Shown here one piece after another: positions 11,385 to 20,867 of a stretch of 30,999 bases of DNA; positions within the stretch are counted from its first letter, which is position 1; every line of letters begins with the position of its first letter. Origin of the DNA: Hyphochytrium catenoides (taxonomy: Eukaryota; Sar; Hyphochytriomycetes; Hyphochytriales; Hyphochytriaceae); assembly GCA_900088475.1 (NCBI GenBank), contig FLMG01000904.1:123918-154916 (forward strand), written 5' to 3'. A program made the translations under genes and the position numbers. The notes beneath the pieces are model-generated. The model did not search any database, had not been told where the DNA came from, and saw only the letters and a program-made list of their open reading frames with translations.

Positions 11385-11995
11385 ATGGCCAGGACTCCGT
11401 GGATGTCAGTGCTCTATAGTCCCTTATCTAGAAGAGTTCAGCGCTCTCGTCAGTCCGCCTTTCAGCGGCCGATGACCTATCATAGACTTCAACGTAATAC
11501 TTTGCCCATCTACGACATTCCTACGCCATTGTTACGCTTATGCAGTGTAAGGACAAGAAGCTTTAGCACCGCAGGGCATGGGGACGAGGAGGAGACAGTT
11601 CTATTGATTAAGGTACGCAATATTAAGGTACGCGAAGCTATTGGTGGCAAGATGGGAGTATAACCGCTAAGCGCTACTGTAGGAAGTCTTAGAGGAGAAG
11701 GTTAAACCCTATGTTCACAGCGATGGCGGGGACGTAGAGTTCTGCGGGTTCGACCCAGCAAATGGGACTGTCTACATCAGATTGCTCGGCGCCTGCATCT
11801 CCTGTTCGAGTTCCACTGTCACCCTCAGGTAGCGTTGCCGAGAGAGAGCACGTCAAAGCCGCTACCATCATCCCTGATGCTTACCTCGGGTAACACAGGT
11901 TCAGAATCGAGAACGTCTTGAAGCACTATGTAGAAGAAGTTAACGAAGTGAAGGCAGTGGAACATCCAAACGAGGAAGTGGAAGACGAGGGCTAA
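11385..11995 (+). CDS. NFU1: Mitochondrial NFU-type Fe-S cluster scaffold/carrier
   Basis: Exons 11385-11612, 11683-11828 and 11899-11995 give 156 residues. The first 60 residues are Arg/Ser-rich with almost no acids, typical of a mitochondrial presequence (ending near RTRSFSTA). The rest is a single NifU C-terminal domain: EVLEEKVKPYVHSDGGDVEF, then GTVYIRLLGACISCSSSTVT with the cluster-binding CISC at residues 114-117, then a helix ENVLKHYVEEVNEVKAVE. NFU proteins pass 4Fe-4S clusters to mitochondrial enzymes. The N-terminal Nfu domain of animal NFU1 is absent, so this is the short single-domain form. Intron 1 has two tandem donor copies 15 nt apart. The ATG is the first in the frame and starts the presequence. 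The gene converges on the phosducin-like gene. Confidence 0.9.
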
Positions 11996-12163
11996 TGCTC
12001 AACTCAGCGTGGGCTTGAACCAAGGAGCTTGGTTTGCTGCAACGGCCGTTCGGACCACAGTCTTTCAGACCTGTGGTGCTCGACAGAGCTGTAGTGAAGT
12101 TCATATGCCCGGGAAAATCTGCCGCCTTTGGTGCTGCTGCTTGTCCCTCTGAGCCGCTCGACT

Positions 12164-13711
12164 TTACTTTAGTCCAACATGTTCATGCGCGTATGTCTTC
12201 TGACAGCCACCGAGCCCACAGTCATAGTAGTCGACACCATCATCTTCATCGTCTGAGGGTTGATCAGTACGGACTACGGCCTCTGCCAGACTCCTATTCT
12301 GCTCTGCAAGCCAAGCCAAGTCAGCAGGATCCAGATGCTCCATCAACACTCGCGTCTGCTCCATATACTCTACGACTAGGTCCAAGCAGAGATTGAGGTC
12401 TTGTTCCGCTACTTCGAAGGGCTGCCGAGGTATCTCACCCTTGTACGAAACAAATACTACCAGCCCTGGTTCAGATGTAGACCACCGCCTCTCTAGGTAG
12501 CTTGATATTGACCGCAGAAGTAAAGCTCTTTGGGTGGCTGCGTACTCCATTCGCCCATCGGCAAGACCGGATGGAAGAGAGAGGTCAATGGACTGCCTAT
12601 CCGTTATTATGAACTTTGTCCCTTTGTACTTGGAGGCAAAAGAATCAAAAAAAGACGCTATTTCTCTTCGGTTTTCTCTGCCTTGAAAGTCACTAAAGAC
12701 CACGACCAGCCTAGGAAACAATATATGGGGAAAAGTAGCCGAAGAGCATTCTGCGTCATCCCCTAAAGCGGTCAGTCGCCCCAGGCCCGCGCAGGCGGTC
12801 AGTCGGCTTTCTCGATGATCCTCTCCAATCAATTCTTGTGTTTGCTGCTGAGCTTCTTTTAGCCTAGCGATTGCCAATGAACGGATGAACTCTTCATCTT
12901 CCTCATCGTCAAAGTCGTCGTCTTCGGAGTCTGTATCTGGTTGTGATCTCTTGTTTTCATTTGCTTTGTGAAGATGAGAGCTATCTTTCGGAGGACCTGC
13001 ATCATGATGACCATCACAGCAGTGAGCTCCGCCAGCGCTGGTTTGATCCATATGACTTGAGCGGCCGGCATGCCATGTCCAGCTTTGTACTTCTCTCTTT
13101 TGTTGAAGCCTCTTCTCCGCCACATCATGCTTGCGGAGCTCCTCCCGCAACGCAAACTCTTTCCTCTCCCTTTGAAGCTCCCTCGCACAACAGGAATCTA
13201 GCGAAGGGTCAAGCCCGAACTGGTGGTCGCTAAGTTCCATGTTATTCAAGCAACCGCAATCCGCAATGTTCACGATCAGTTCAGTTACGGACAGTTAACC
13301 GATGCAACCAATCTTCAAAGCGAAAGGAGTGATTGTCTTCTTTGCTATTCGTAGTCCGTTGACCTCTTTCTGCTGTACTCTCAAGAATTACCTATGAGGA
13401 GAGAGACCGCGTTGCTGGAGGCGAGGATACCTACGACTAGAACGATCAAGTGCGTCTGCTGGTTCTGCGTCTCGGCGGTCTGCAGGTTCAAACTCCAAAG
13501 CTTCAGGCCTTTCAGGATCTTCATAAATCTTGGCTTTGAGCTTTGACACCACTCCTCAACTCTCTATTTTGGTGCTCGTCTAATATAAGATCGTATTCCC
13601 CCTTTAGCCCACCTACTAATAACTATAGCAACTAGAAGGGCTATGTGAGAATGAAGATAGCAATTTAAAAGGCCTCCACCTTTTGAGCCCCCTTACAGTC
13701 TCTTGGTCCAT
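12164..13711 (-). CDS. Divergent phosducin-like/thioredoxin-fold protein (TXNDC9-like?)
   Basis: The main exon is 13229-12164. A preceding exon, 13540-13431, joins in phase. A five-codon first exon (13711-13697, ATG then GTAAGG donor) also fits but is tentative; the full model is 396 residues. The order resembles phosducin-like proteins: a charged helical N-terminus (RERKEFALREELRKHDVAEK), an acidic run (DSEDDDFDDEEDEEFIRSLA), a thioredoxin-like segment with VVVFSDF near the first strand and GTKFIITD, a second LVVFVSYKGEIP segment where PhLPs have their beta3/beta4, and an acidic tail (DQPSDDEDDGVDYYD). No CxxC redox motif is present, as in true phosducin-like proteins, which assist the CCT chaperonin. 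Sequence similarity is low, so family membership is a proposal. An alternative start is the ATG at 13240. Confidence 0.5.
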
Positions 13712-14181
13712 CAACCACTGACCGCCCTTTCCAAACTGTGGATGGCGATTCTTATCAACAGAGGGATGACATTGAGGCCGCTGCAGCAGCCAAGCAGATC
13801 CATTAGGTTCCTTGCAAAGAGATTGGGAAGTTGGTCTGCATGTTTGGACGATGGCTGTTCTATGTTGAACCCGACAGTCAAGAAGCGAGGCATGGATCTA
13901 TAAACCTTGACCACTGCAGGTGTGATGCAGAACATGGTAAGCTACCAAGCTTGTTACTGAAGAGCAACCCCTACTTTGCCTCTACTATCGTGCCCATGTT
14001 TGGCCAACGAGGTGGTCTTAAGTTCTCATTAGGTGATGATTGAATGGTGGATGGTGCGATTGGCAAGACTGCAGTTCAGACGACCTAGGGCAGGAGGCTC
14101 ACTCCCGCCTCTCTCATAGCAAAGTCGCAAGGTAGTTATGATTGGGGAAATGATCCGGCTTAATGCAATAGAATGAGAGCC
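13712..14181. other. Spacer with an interrupted plus-strand reading frame
   Basis: This spacer separates the phosducin-like gene from the 3' end of the fumarase gene. On the plus strand a protein-like frame runs from about 13699 (after a TTACAG) through DGDSYQQRDDIEAAAAAKQI to an in-frame TAG near 13806. The same frame then continues as VPCKEIGKLVCMFGRWLFYV to 13917 and on to 14043. It could be a decayed gene or two exons whose splice sites I cannot place. No family was recognised. Confidence 0.35.
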
Positions 14182-16799
14182 CTAAACTTGCCACTTTGCG
14201 AAAAAGTCGTTACCCTTGTCATCAACCACAATAAACGCCGGAAAGTTCTCGACTTGGATTTTCCAGACGGCTTCCATTCCAAGCTCTGCGTGGACAAGAT
14301 CCACATAGTATTAGCTATAGAACTGAGCGGGGTGAGATGGGGTAGTCATGCAGCTCGTACCTGGGTATTCTAGGACTTCCACCTTCTTTATGCAATTCTT
14401 GGCAAGGATAGCGGCAGGACCGCCAATAGACCCAAGATAGAAACCGCCATGCTGCTTGCAAGCCTTTGTGACCTGCTCAACAGCGAACGGGAATCATGGC
14501 TCAGCTTTTGGCCCCAGGACCAGCTGGTAGATAACTAGCCTTACCTGCTTGCTACGATTGCCCTTGGCAAGCATCACCAGACTACCTCCACTTGATTGGA
14601 AACGCTCAACATACGAGTCCATTCGTCCTGGTTATGCAGACTTAGTAGGACCAATAAAATAATCAAGAACGTCAAAACGGACCTGCCGTGGTCGGGCCGA
14701 AGGATCCTGACGCGTAGCCCTCGGGCGTCTTAGCTGGACCCGCATAGTAGATAATATGGTCCTTAATGTATTGAGGAAGACCTTCTCCGCTTTCTAGTCT
14801 TTCGAGGATCTTAGCGTGCGCGATGTCTCGTGCAACAACAATGGTGCCAGTGAGGCTTAACCGGGTCCTGACACATTGACGTCAGCTCACCCACAGGAAC
14901 GTCAACAGTGTGACTGTATGACACAAACCGTATGGGGTACTGGGATAACAGCTCTCGGATCTTAACCATTGGCTGATTGAGATCTACGCTTACTGTCTCG
15001 GAAGATAACTGTAAACGGTACATAGAGACCGGCGCCACCTTAGTTGCTTCTAATAACGGCAGAGAAGATGAGGAGTCCTTACCTTGTCTTCCGTGACCTC
15101 CGGCAGATATTTGCCAACATCCGTCTCAAGCTGTTCTAAGAAGATGCCATCCTTTGTGATCTTTGCCTTGGCCTGGCATGACAAGTCAAAACAAGACCTA
15201 CGGAAAGGTTAAGAGTAGCGGGAGGAGCACCTGACGATCCGCAGAGCAGGACACACCAATTCCGACAGGATTTGATGCACCATGTCTTGGTAGGCGGATA
15301 ACCCTAACATCATGGCAGAAGTATTTCCCTCCAAATTGAGCGCCGATGCCCTGAGAAGTCAATCTGGTTAGTACGGCCTGACTTTGGTAAGGCACCTTGC
15401 TGTCTGACGTACCATTTCCTGTGCCAGTTTCAATATCCTTTGCTCCCACTCCAAGTCTCGGAAAGCCCTTCCATACTCATTACCGCTGCAGACACATTGG
15501 GTGAGGAGTGATCTACGGACTATGGAGTTGCTAACACTTCAAACCTGGTGTGCAGCTTGTCATAATATCTTGCCGACGCAAGTTTCACTGTTTTAAGATT
15601 AAGCTCAGCAGAGAGCCCACCGATCACAACAGCCAGATGGTACGGAGGGCAAGCTGCAGTCCCCAAGGTCTTGATCTTGGCTTCGAGGAACTTCTCGACA
15701 AAGGGCATGAGCCGTTGATCATTCATGAGGCAAACAACGTAAAGGGCAGTAGAACCTCAAGCAATTTCTTCTCTGTCAACAAAGCTTTCGTCTCCTGGAA
15801 AAGGAATGTCTTATTCGCGGATCCTCCACCCTGCAGGCCAAAACTTAGCACACATCTTAATATCTCTTACTTGAGTTTGGCCTACCTTCGCCATGAAGTG
15901 GAGATGATATTCATTTCCTGCCGTGCCATATATCTCAATCTGAGCCGGGAGGTTCGTCTTGGTATTCGCCTCGTTAAACATATCTATCGCGGTCTGAGGT
16001 GAGCACCTTCACTTCAAGGAAAAAGGCAGGGTTCTTCTTACCAAGAGGAGCGACTTGTGAATAGCGTAAGTTAGTGCCGGTGTATGTGTCATAGACCCCC
16101 TGAGACAGGTGAGACTCATCGCTCCCGTCAGTAAACACATGGACACCGCGCTTTCCCATAATAATGGCGGTTCCAGTGTCCTGACACCCAGGAAGGATCA
16201 TTCCTGAGCCTAGCAGTGATCAACGCTGACATGTAAGTATTGCAAACTGTCATCAAGCGACGCGTAAAGCGTTCTTACTGATATTGGCATTCTTTAATAG
16301 TTCGAGAGCCACGAATCTGTCGTTGCTGGAAGCCTCCGGGTCTTTCAGGATGTTAGACAGCTATGCCGCCCAGCCAAATAGTTCGAAGGCAGCTGGTGAG
16401 GCTGGGCTAATCAGAGATGGGGCAACAACCGGGAGTACCTGCTGAAGGTGTCCTGGCCGCAACAAATGAGCAATGTCGACCATGGCATGTTTTGCCAAAA
16501 GCCGTAGGCCTTCGCCATCGACGTACAGCACCTCTTCTCCTCTTGGGCCCTATTTCAAGCATTTCAAGTAAGTCAGACCAGATAGGTTTCAATGCCACTT
16601 CGGCGCTTCTGACCTTAGCAACCTCCACGTAATCACCGGTGAGCTTCTTGTATGGCGTAGCGTCAGCTTCCTTCGTCTCAAACAACTCTTGGTACTGGAA
16701 GGGCTTGGTGGCCGGTGCTGCTAAATGCCGACGTTGAGTAGTAGATAGGGCCCCCTGCACCCTCTTCCCACCAACCGTTCTTGCGATAGTACGAAGCAT
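14182..16799 (-). CDS. Fumarate hydratase class I (Fe-S), mitochondrial, 15 exons
   Basis: Fifteen exons give 579 residues: 16799-16599, 16531-16439, 16360-16279, 16209-16042, 15983-15886, 15830-15756, 15690-15545, 15485-15413, 15350-15231, 15172-15083, 15038-14929, 14867-14683, 14627-14545, 14472-14361 and 14285-14182. The enzyme interconverts fumarate and malate in the TCA cycle using an oxygen-sensitive 4Fe-4S cluster. The start has an Arg-rich presequence ([20 protein letters not shown]), so it is probably matrix-targeted. Cluster cysteines are in [10 protein letters not shown] (C134), [11 protein letters not shown] (C253) and GIGVSC (C347), the spacing known for class I fumarases. Other family marks are [78 protein letters not shown] and [13 protein letters not shown]. 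Both the alpha and beta (Fumerase_C) domains are present. No frameshift was seen. Confidence 0.95.
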
Positions 16800-17566
16800 C
16801 CTGCTCGCGGGTAAATGAAGCTGGCGCGCAGCGGGGCTTTGTACTAGTGAGGCAGTGCGGACAAGTCAGGGCCGCTGAGTTGACCACTTGGTCGATACTG
16901 AGCTTGGAACGAAAGTCAGTAGTCAATACCATGGGAGAACTAGACGTGAGTGGCAAGTCAGCAGAGGCTTCTGATGTGGATGTGTTGATGTCTCCTCAGT
17001 CGCTGGGCTGATGAGAGTGTTGGAGGCTGGAGAGCAAGTAACCGGACAAATGGCGCTAACGGCCAATGTAGCCGGTAACAGCAGGAGATTGCTTTTGTGA
17101 TAGTGTGTCATACACAGAGCGGCAACGAATGAAGAGGGATGATGATACAGCAGCAGAGCGATAAAGGCAGATCTTCAGTCGGACGGCCAGCTGAGACTAA
17201 TGAGGAGGCGGGAGAGTTCAACTGTTTAATAAAATTTACGCAATGAAGGTTGACATTTGAGGATTTATACCCTTCCATGCGGTGGAAAGAATACTCTGGC
17301 TGTGAGATTGAAGCTACCTCAAGAAGTACGTCACGGTAAAGATGAGAGTCAGTGCTTTTGATTATGCGTCCCAACAATCGCCATGACATTGCCATTCGCA
17401 TATCTTACCACCTACTGACCCTTCCTATCGAGTTGACATCGCGGAGCCCCACTCCTTGAGATAAGATTTGCGGACGGCAACGTGCCATATGACCAAGGAC
17501 ATCAGTGAAGATCGCAGGTCGCAAAGTCTGTGCGCTTTGAAATTAGCTTACAGGACAAGGAATACT
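16800..17566. other. Spacer between fumarase and NDUFS6-like genes
   Basis: The 5' flank of the fumarase gene lies here. The only protein-like frame starts at the ATG at 17401 on the minus strand (listed separately as a tentative ORF). No repeat or RNA gene was seen. Confidence 0.45.
17108..17401 (-). CDS. Hypothetical small protein, tentative
   Basis: An ATG at 17401 opens a 97-residue frame (MRMAMSWRLLGRIIKSTDSH ... YSFHRMEGYKSSN). The first part has a presequence-like basic/hydrophobic pattern. A GAG|GTAGCT donor inside the frame and a TCATTAG acceptor would give a spliced alternative. I recognise no domain, and the frame could be chance or a 5' leader of the fumarase transcript. Confidence 0.2.
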   Translation of the reverse strand: MRMAMSWRLLGRIIKSTDSHLYRDVLLEVASISQPEYSFHRMEGYKSSNVNLHCVNFIKQLNSPASSLVSAGRPTEDLPLSLCCCIIIPLHSLPLCV

Positions 17567-18048
17567 CTAGTGATGACTGTGCGCCTTCTTGACAAACCGC
17601 AATCCGCAATACTTGCAGATTTGAGGTACACCAGGTTTAGCCAGGTTTAGCTGGATCCATTCAACAGGATGTCCGAGAGGGCCAGCTCCTGTAAAAGAGG
17701 TTAACAAAGACAACTGTGAAGATGACAACACTCCATCATTGACTAGGGCTAACCTCCGTCACAGACAGCGAAGTCACGATCAACCTCGATAACTGGCACT
17801 TTGTTGACAAGCTCCTCAGCATTACTCCGGTGTTTGTTCTTTGCCTAAGATGCATCGTGAGCTTGGAATTCGAATATGTTTTGCGTTGTTCTCACCGGCC
17901 CTGTCGCGGAATCGTAATCCCAAGCGTCGCCTAGGTCTCCAGTGCTCATATGCCGAATCACAGGTGGAGTTCTGCGAAGTAGGAGCTGCGGTCTCCGTCT
18001 TAATAGACCGCAAAGTTGGGCAGCATGTGCCCTAATCATCGCCGCCAT
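17567..18048 (-). CDS. NDUFS6-type zinc-finger protein (complex I 13 kDa subunit family), mitochondrial
   Basis: Exons 18048-17896, 17844-17754 and 17688-17567 encode 121 residues. The N-terminus (MAAMIRAHAAQLCGLLRRRP and on to RHMS) is a typical Arg-rich mitochondrial presequence. The C-terminal half matches the zf-CHCC family: ELVNKVPVIEVD, VCDGGAGPLGHPVEW and CKYCGLRFVKKAHSHH, with zinc ligands C79, H88, C106 and C109. In animals, fungi and plants this protein is an accessory subunit of the complex I peripheral arm. Intron 1 (51 nt) has a strong GTGAGA donor and TTAG acceptor; reading through it meets a stop. A perfect 10-bp tandem duplication (17631-17650) lies between GHP and the CxxC and is needed for the frame. 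The spacing there is about two residues longer than usual. In a lineage without complex I it would need another role. Confidence 0.85.
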
Positions 18049-18863
18049 AGCTCCACAACGCTCAATAGATTAAATGAAAAGGTCCAACTAGTAGGTCTTC
18101 AGCTCCGAAGGGCGCGTCAAGGAGTCGTCACTGACCTCGACCGGCAGCAAGACAGCAGGAGATGATATCGCTCTGAGCAGCGCTGCTAGAGACAAAAACG
18201 GCAATGACACCTGCAGTCTGCAAATCAGTCTGCTGTCTGCTGAGTTCTTGCTTCCCAGTCATCCGTCATATTTGGAACACAGTCATCCCCTCTTGGATCC
18301 AGCTGGGGGAATATTGAATTCTATATTCTTGCGGCGAGAATGTGAAAGACCTTGTGGGAATCTTATAGTAGCGGCTACTGGTCAGCACTAAGCGATACTC
18401 CAATTTTTACAGTACATTTACTCTATCTGCAGTTCTGTTCTGCTCTATGATGATTCTTATAAAAAAAGATAATAAGGTGCCGTCAGACATCTAAGGACGG
18501 CGATGACCAGGAGCTGTTTCTATTATCAGTAATGAGTAAGGGCTGTTTCTATTATAACCTATATCTTGTATGTAGGGCAATGAAGCTCTGCACTACCTAC
18601 AGGTATATATGATAGAAAAGAAGGTGGAAGAGCAATGATTCCTCTCCGTCCGATGTCGGCTACCTGCTGGCGATCGGCTCACCAACCGCTCTTTTGTGGA
18701 GGGAAGGTCAATGTGAAAAGAAGAATGGCATGAGAAATAGAGGCTGTCCTCCGGCAAGAATGGCAAGAAGGAGTAAAGTAAATATTGTATGAGAGCATGA
18801 GAAGAGGGAACCGGCTTCAGCAAAAAAAGAGAATTAATAGGTCTTCTCTCTCTTCTTTGAAAA

Positions 18864-19320
18864 TCACACTACATCTGTAAGGAGCTGCAACAAGAAAGCC
18901 AGTAGAGTGGACAATGTGAAAGATAAGTGGTTATTAGGTGACTTGATACGGAAGTAAAGGAATGGGACGTACTACGAAGCACATTATCAAGAGAAGAGTA
19001 TTTTGAATCTTCATAGAACATTAAAAGAAGAGCGAGCAGCCAAAGGTCCATACTACTGTCCACTGATGATGATGTGCCAGCACTTACTCTTTGCCCCACA
19101 AAGGTGTCCAACCAGGTGAACATTTCTTCTTCTTTTCCAGCAAGTTCGCCGGGAGAAAGAAAGTTCACCCTGACCAACTCCGATCTTTCTTACATCATCA
19201 CATAGGAGGTACTACTCTCTGCCTTTCCTCAAGGATAAAGGCCTTCTTTGCTGAGCAAGTTATCTGTTCTTGCATATCGCGGGTATCCTCTACCCCTTTG
19301 CACAGAAGTCCACGTAACAT
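18864..19320 (-). CDS. Hypothetical small spliced gene, tentative
   Basis: Three in-phase exons, 19320-19216, 19177-19088 and 18884-18864, give 71 residues from an ATG to a TGA. They include MQEQITCSAKKAFILEERQR and GELAGKEEEMFTWLDTFVGQ. The second donor is strong (AGA|GTAAGT) and the last acceptor is good (TTGTTGCAG). The first intron would be only 38 nt, which is short for this window. The composition is protein-like and the upstream ATG is clean, but I recognise no family. Confidence 0.3.
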
Positions 19321-19341
19321 AGAACTTCCTTTATAAGATTT

Positions 19342-19392
19342 TGGGTACCAGGTCTCTCTTGCGGCCACTAGGTACCCATCATAGGCCGCAAG
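19342..19392. repeat. Two interleaved inverted repeats (pseudoknot-like layout)
   Basis: Arm A TGGGTACC (19342-19349) pairs perfectly with A' GGTACCCA (19371-19378). Arm B CTTGCGGCC (19358-19366) pairs perfectly with B' GGCCGCAAG (19384-19392). The order A-B-A'-B' interleaves two stems of 8 and 9 bp with connecting loops of 8, 4 and 5 nt. That is the layout of an H-type RNA pseudoknot, or of two competing DNA hairpins. It lies outside all recognised exons. Confidence 0.7.
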
Positions 19393-20867
19393 TTATAATG
19401 ACTCCATCAAGTTGACATTTGATTCCCCTTAGAACCGCTCATCATCATAGCACTAAGCTTCACTTCAGAGGTCCCAATTTGCGTACATCATTTGCTGATA
19501 ACCCTGCTACCTACTAGGGCATCATCTCCTCGACGCAAAAAATACTAGAAAGAAAGTATAGGTGCTGTCGTGCTGTTGCCTGTTGCCTTTAGCTTCGCTT
19601 TTTATGCGCATGATGACAACCTTCAGGCATTGGCTTGCCGTACAGTAGTCTTACTTGGCGAATCGATTGCACCTGTTGAAGACATGAACTATATTATGTG
19701 CATCACGTACGGTGGGACCTTTGAGAAGAGGCGTAATAAGAGTTCCACAATATAAGGGTTCTATCTTCCTGCTGTTGCTCTCTATTACTACTCAAGGCCC
19801 TCAGCAGGATCTGCAGGCGCCCACTTTAGAACGACGCATCAGGGGACCGACCACTGCTCGAAGGTTAATGTGGACAGCCAGGATGGACGGGAGGCTGCTC
19901 GGACTGCCTTCACTCCGAGCAACAGAGCGGCGATACTTCCAGTACCAGTTGCCGTCCGAGGAAGTGAACGTTTATTCAAACCTCTGCCTTGCACAGAACC
20001 GTTTCTGTTTCCGAGCTTGGTTGTCATGATACATAGCCTTTGAATAGTGTTTGTATGATTTATATCTCATTGTTCTTGACCACAAGATCCACCGTTACCC
20101 CTTCACCAGTAGTACAGTAGTAGTTCTATCTGCACTACCGTTTCTTTGCCTATGGAATGTTGGCTTAGACCCGGCTTAGATTATGGAGAAACAGTAGTAG
20201 AAATAAAACCTAATAACTCAATATCCCGACTACAGGTGGCTTACTTATTGGACGCAGCTTCTTCACCTTCGAGAAAAAGGAATAAGAAGGAAGATGGGTT
20301 GGGAACTACCCTTCCGGGAGACGAGGGGAAGACATTAGTGGCCTGTGGAAGTGGGGTCTGTGGTCCCTGCTATGACCGGGCACCGTTGCCTTGCAGCGGT
20401 GCAGAATGCAGATGGTTATTAGGATAGTACAGCGCTTGTCAGCCACAGCGCGCTTACTCGTAGATGCTGAAGTTCTGTCCTCTTCGGTGCATAATCCTTG
20501 TTCTGTGTCCGTACTCCCATTCTTAAGCCAAAGAAACAGCATTGCCGTGAACTCTATTGAACCCATCCCTGTGGACCCAGCCTTCCTGTCAGATGGAATA
20601 ACCTTCTTTCTGCCATCGGCTTCTCAATGCCATCTTTAGCCTTTACAGATTAGCTTCTGAAGCTTCTTGTTGAAGCTTTCTTCAAACAATATTCCGTTGG
20701 CAAACATCATCCTCAGTTTACAGATATCGGGTCCTCGGCACTAGTCGTTCGGCGCGGCGAGTAGCAGAAACGTATTTGACATCGTGGAGCTTAACACATT
20801 TTGCTTTACACGCTTTTTTGAAGTATCGCTATAGCAGGGAAAAAAGGACTCTTCAGAAGCTGAACAA

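Larger units (their letters stand above)
18049..20867. other. Long stretch without a recognised gene
   Basis: About 2.8 kb lies between the start of the NDUFS6-type gene and the Notum-family gene. It contains a tentative three-exon small gene on the minus strand (18864-19320) and the interleaved inverted repeats at 19342-19392. A short direct repeat GCTGTTTCTATTAT occurs twice near 18514 and 18542. The last few hundred bases should hold the promoter of the plus-strand hydrolase. The open frames around 19710-20030 and 20390-20640 do not look like coding sequence. Confidence 0.5.

Noticed and set aside
16407-16598. Continuation of the first fumarase exon into an Arg-rich tail
   Set aside because: Fumarase homology resumes in another frame after a GT-AG intron (16598-16532), restoring [16 protein letters not shown].
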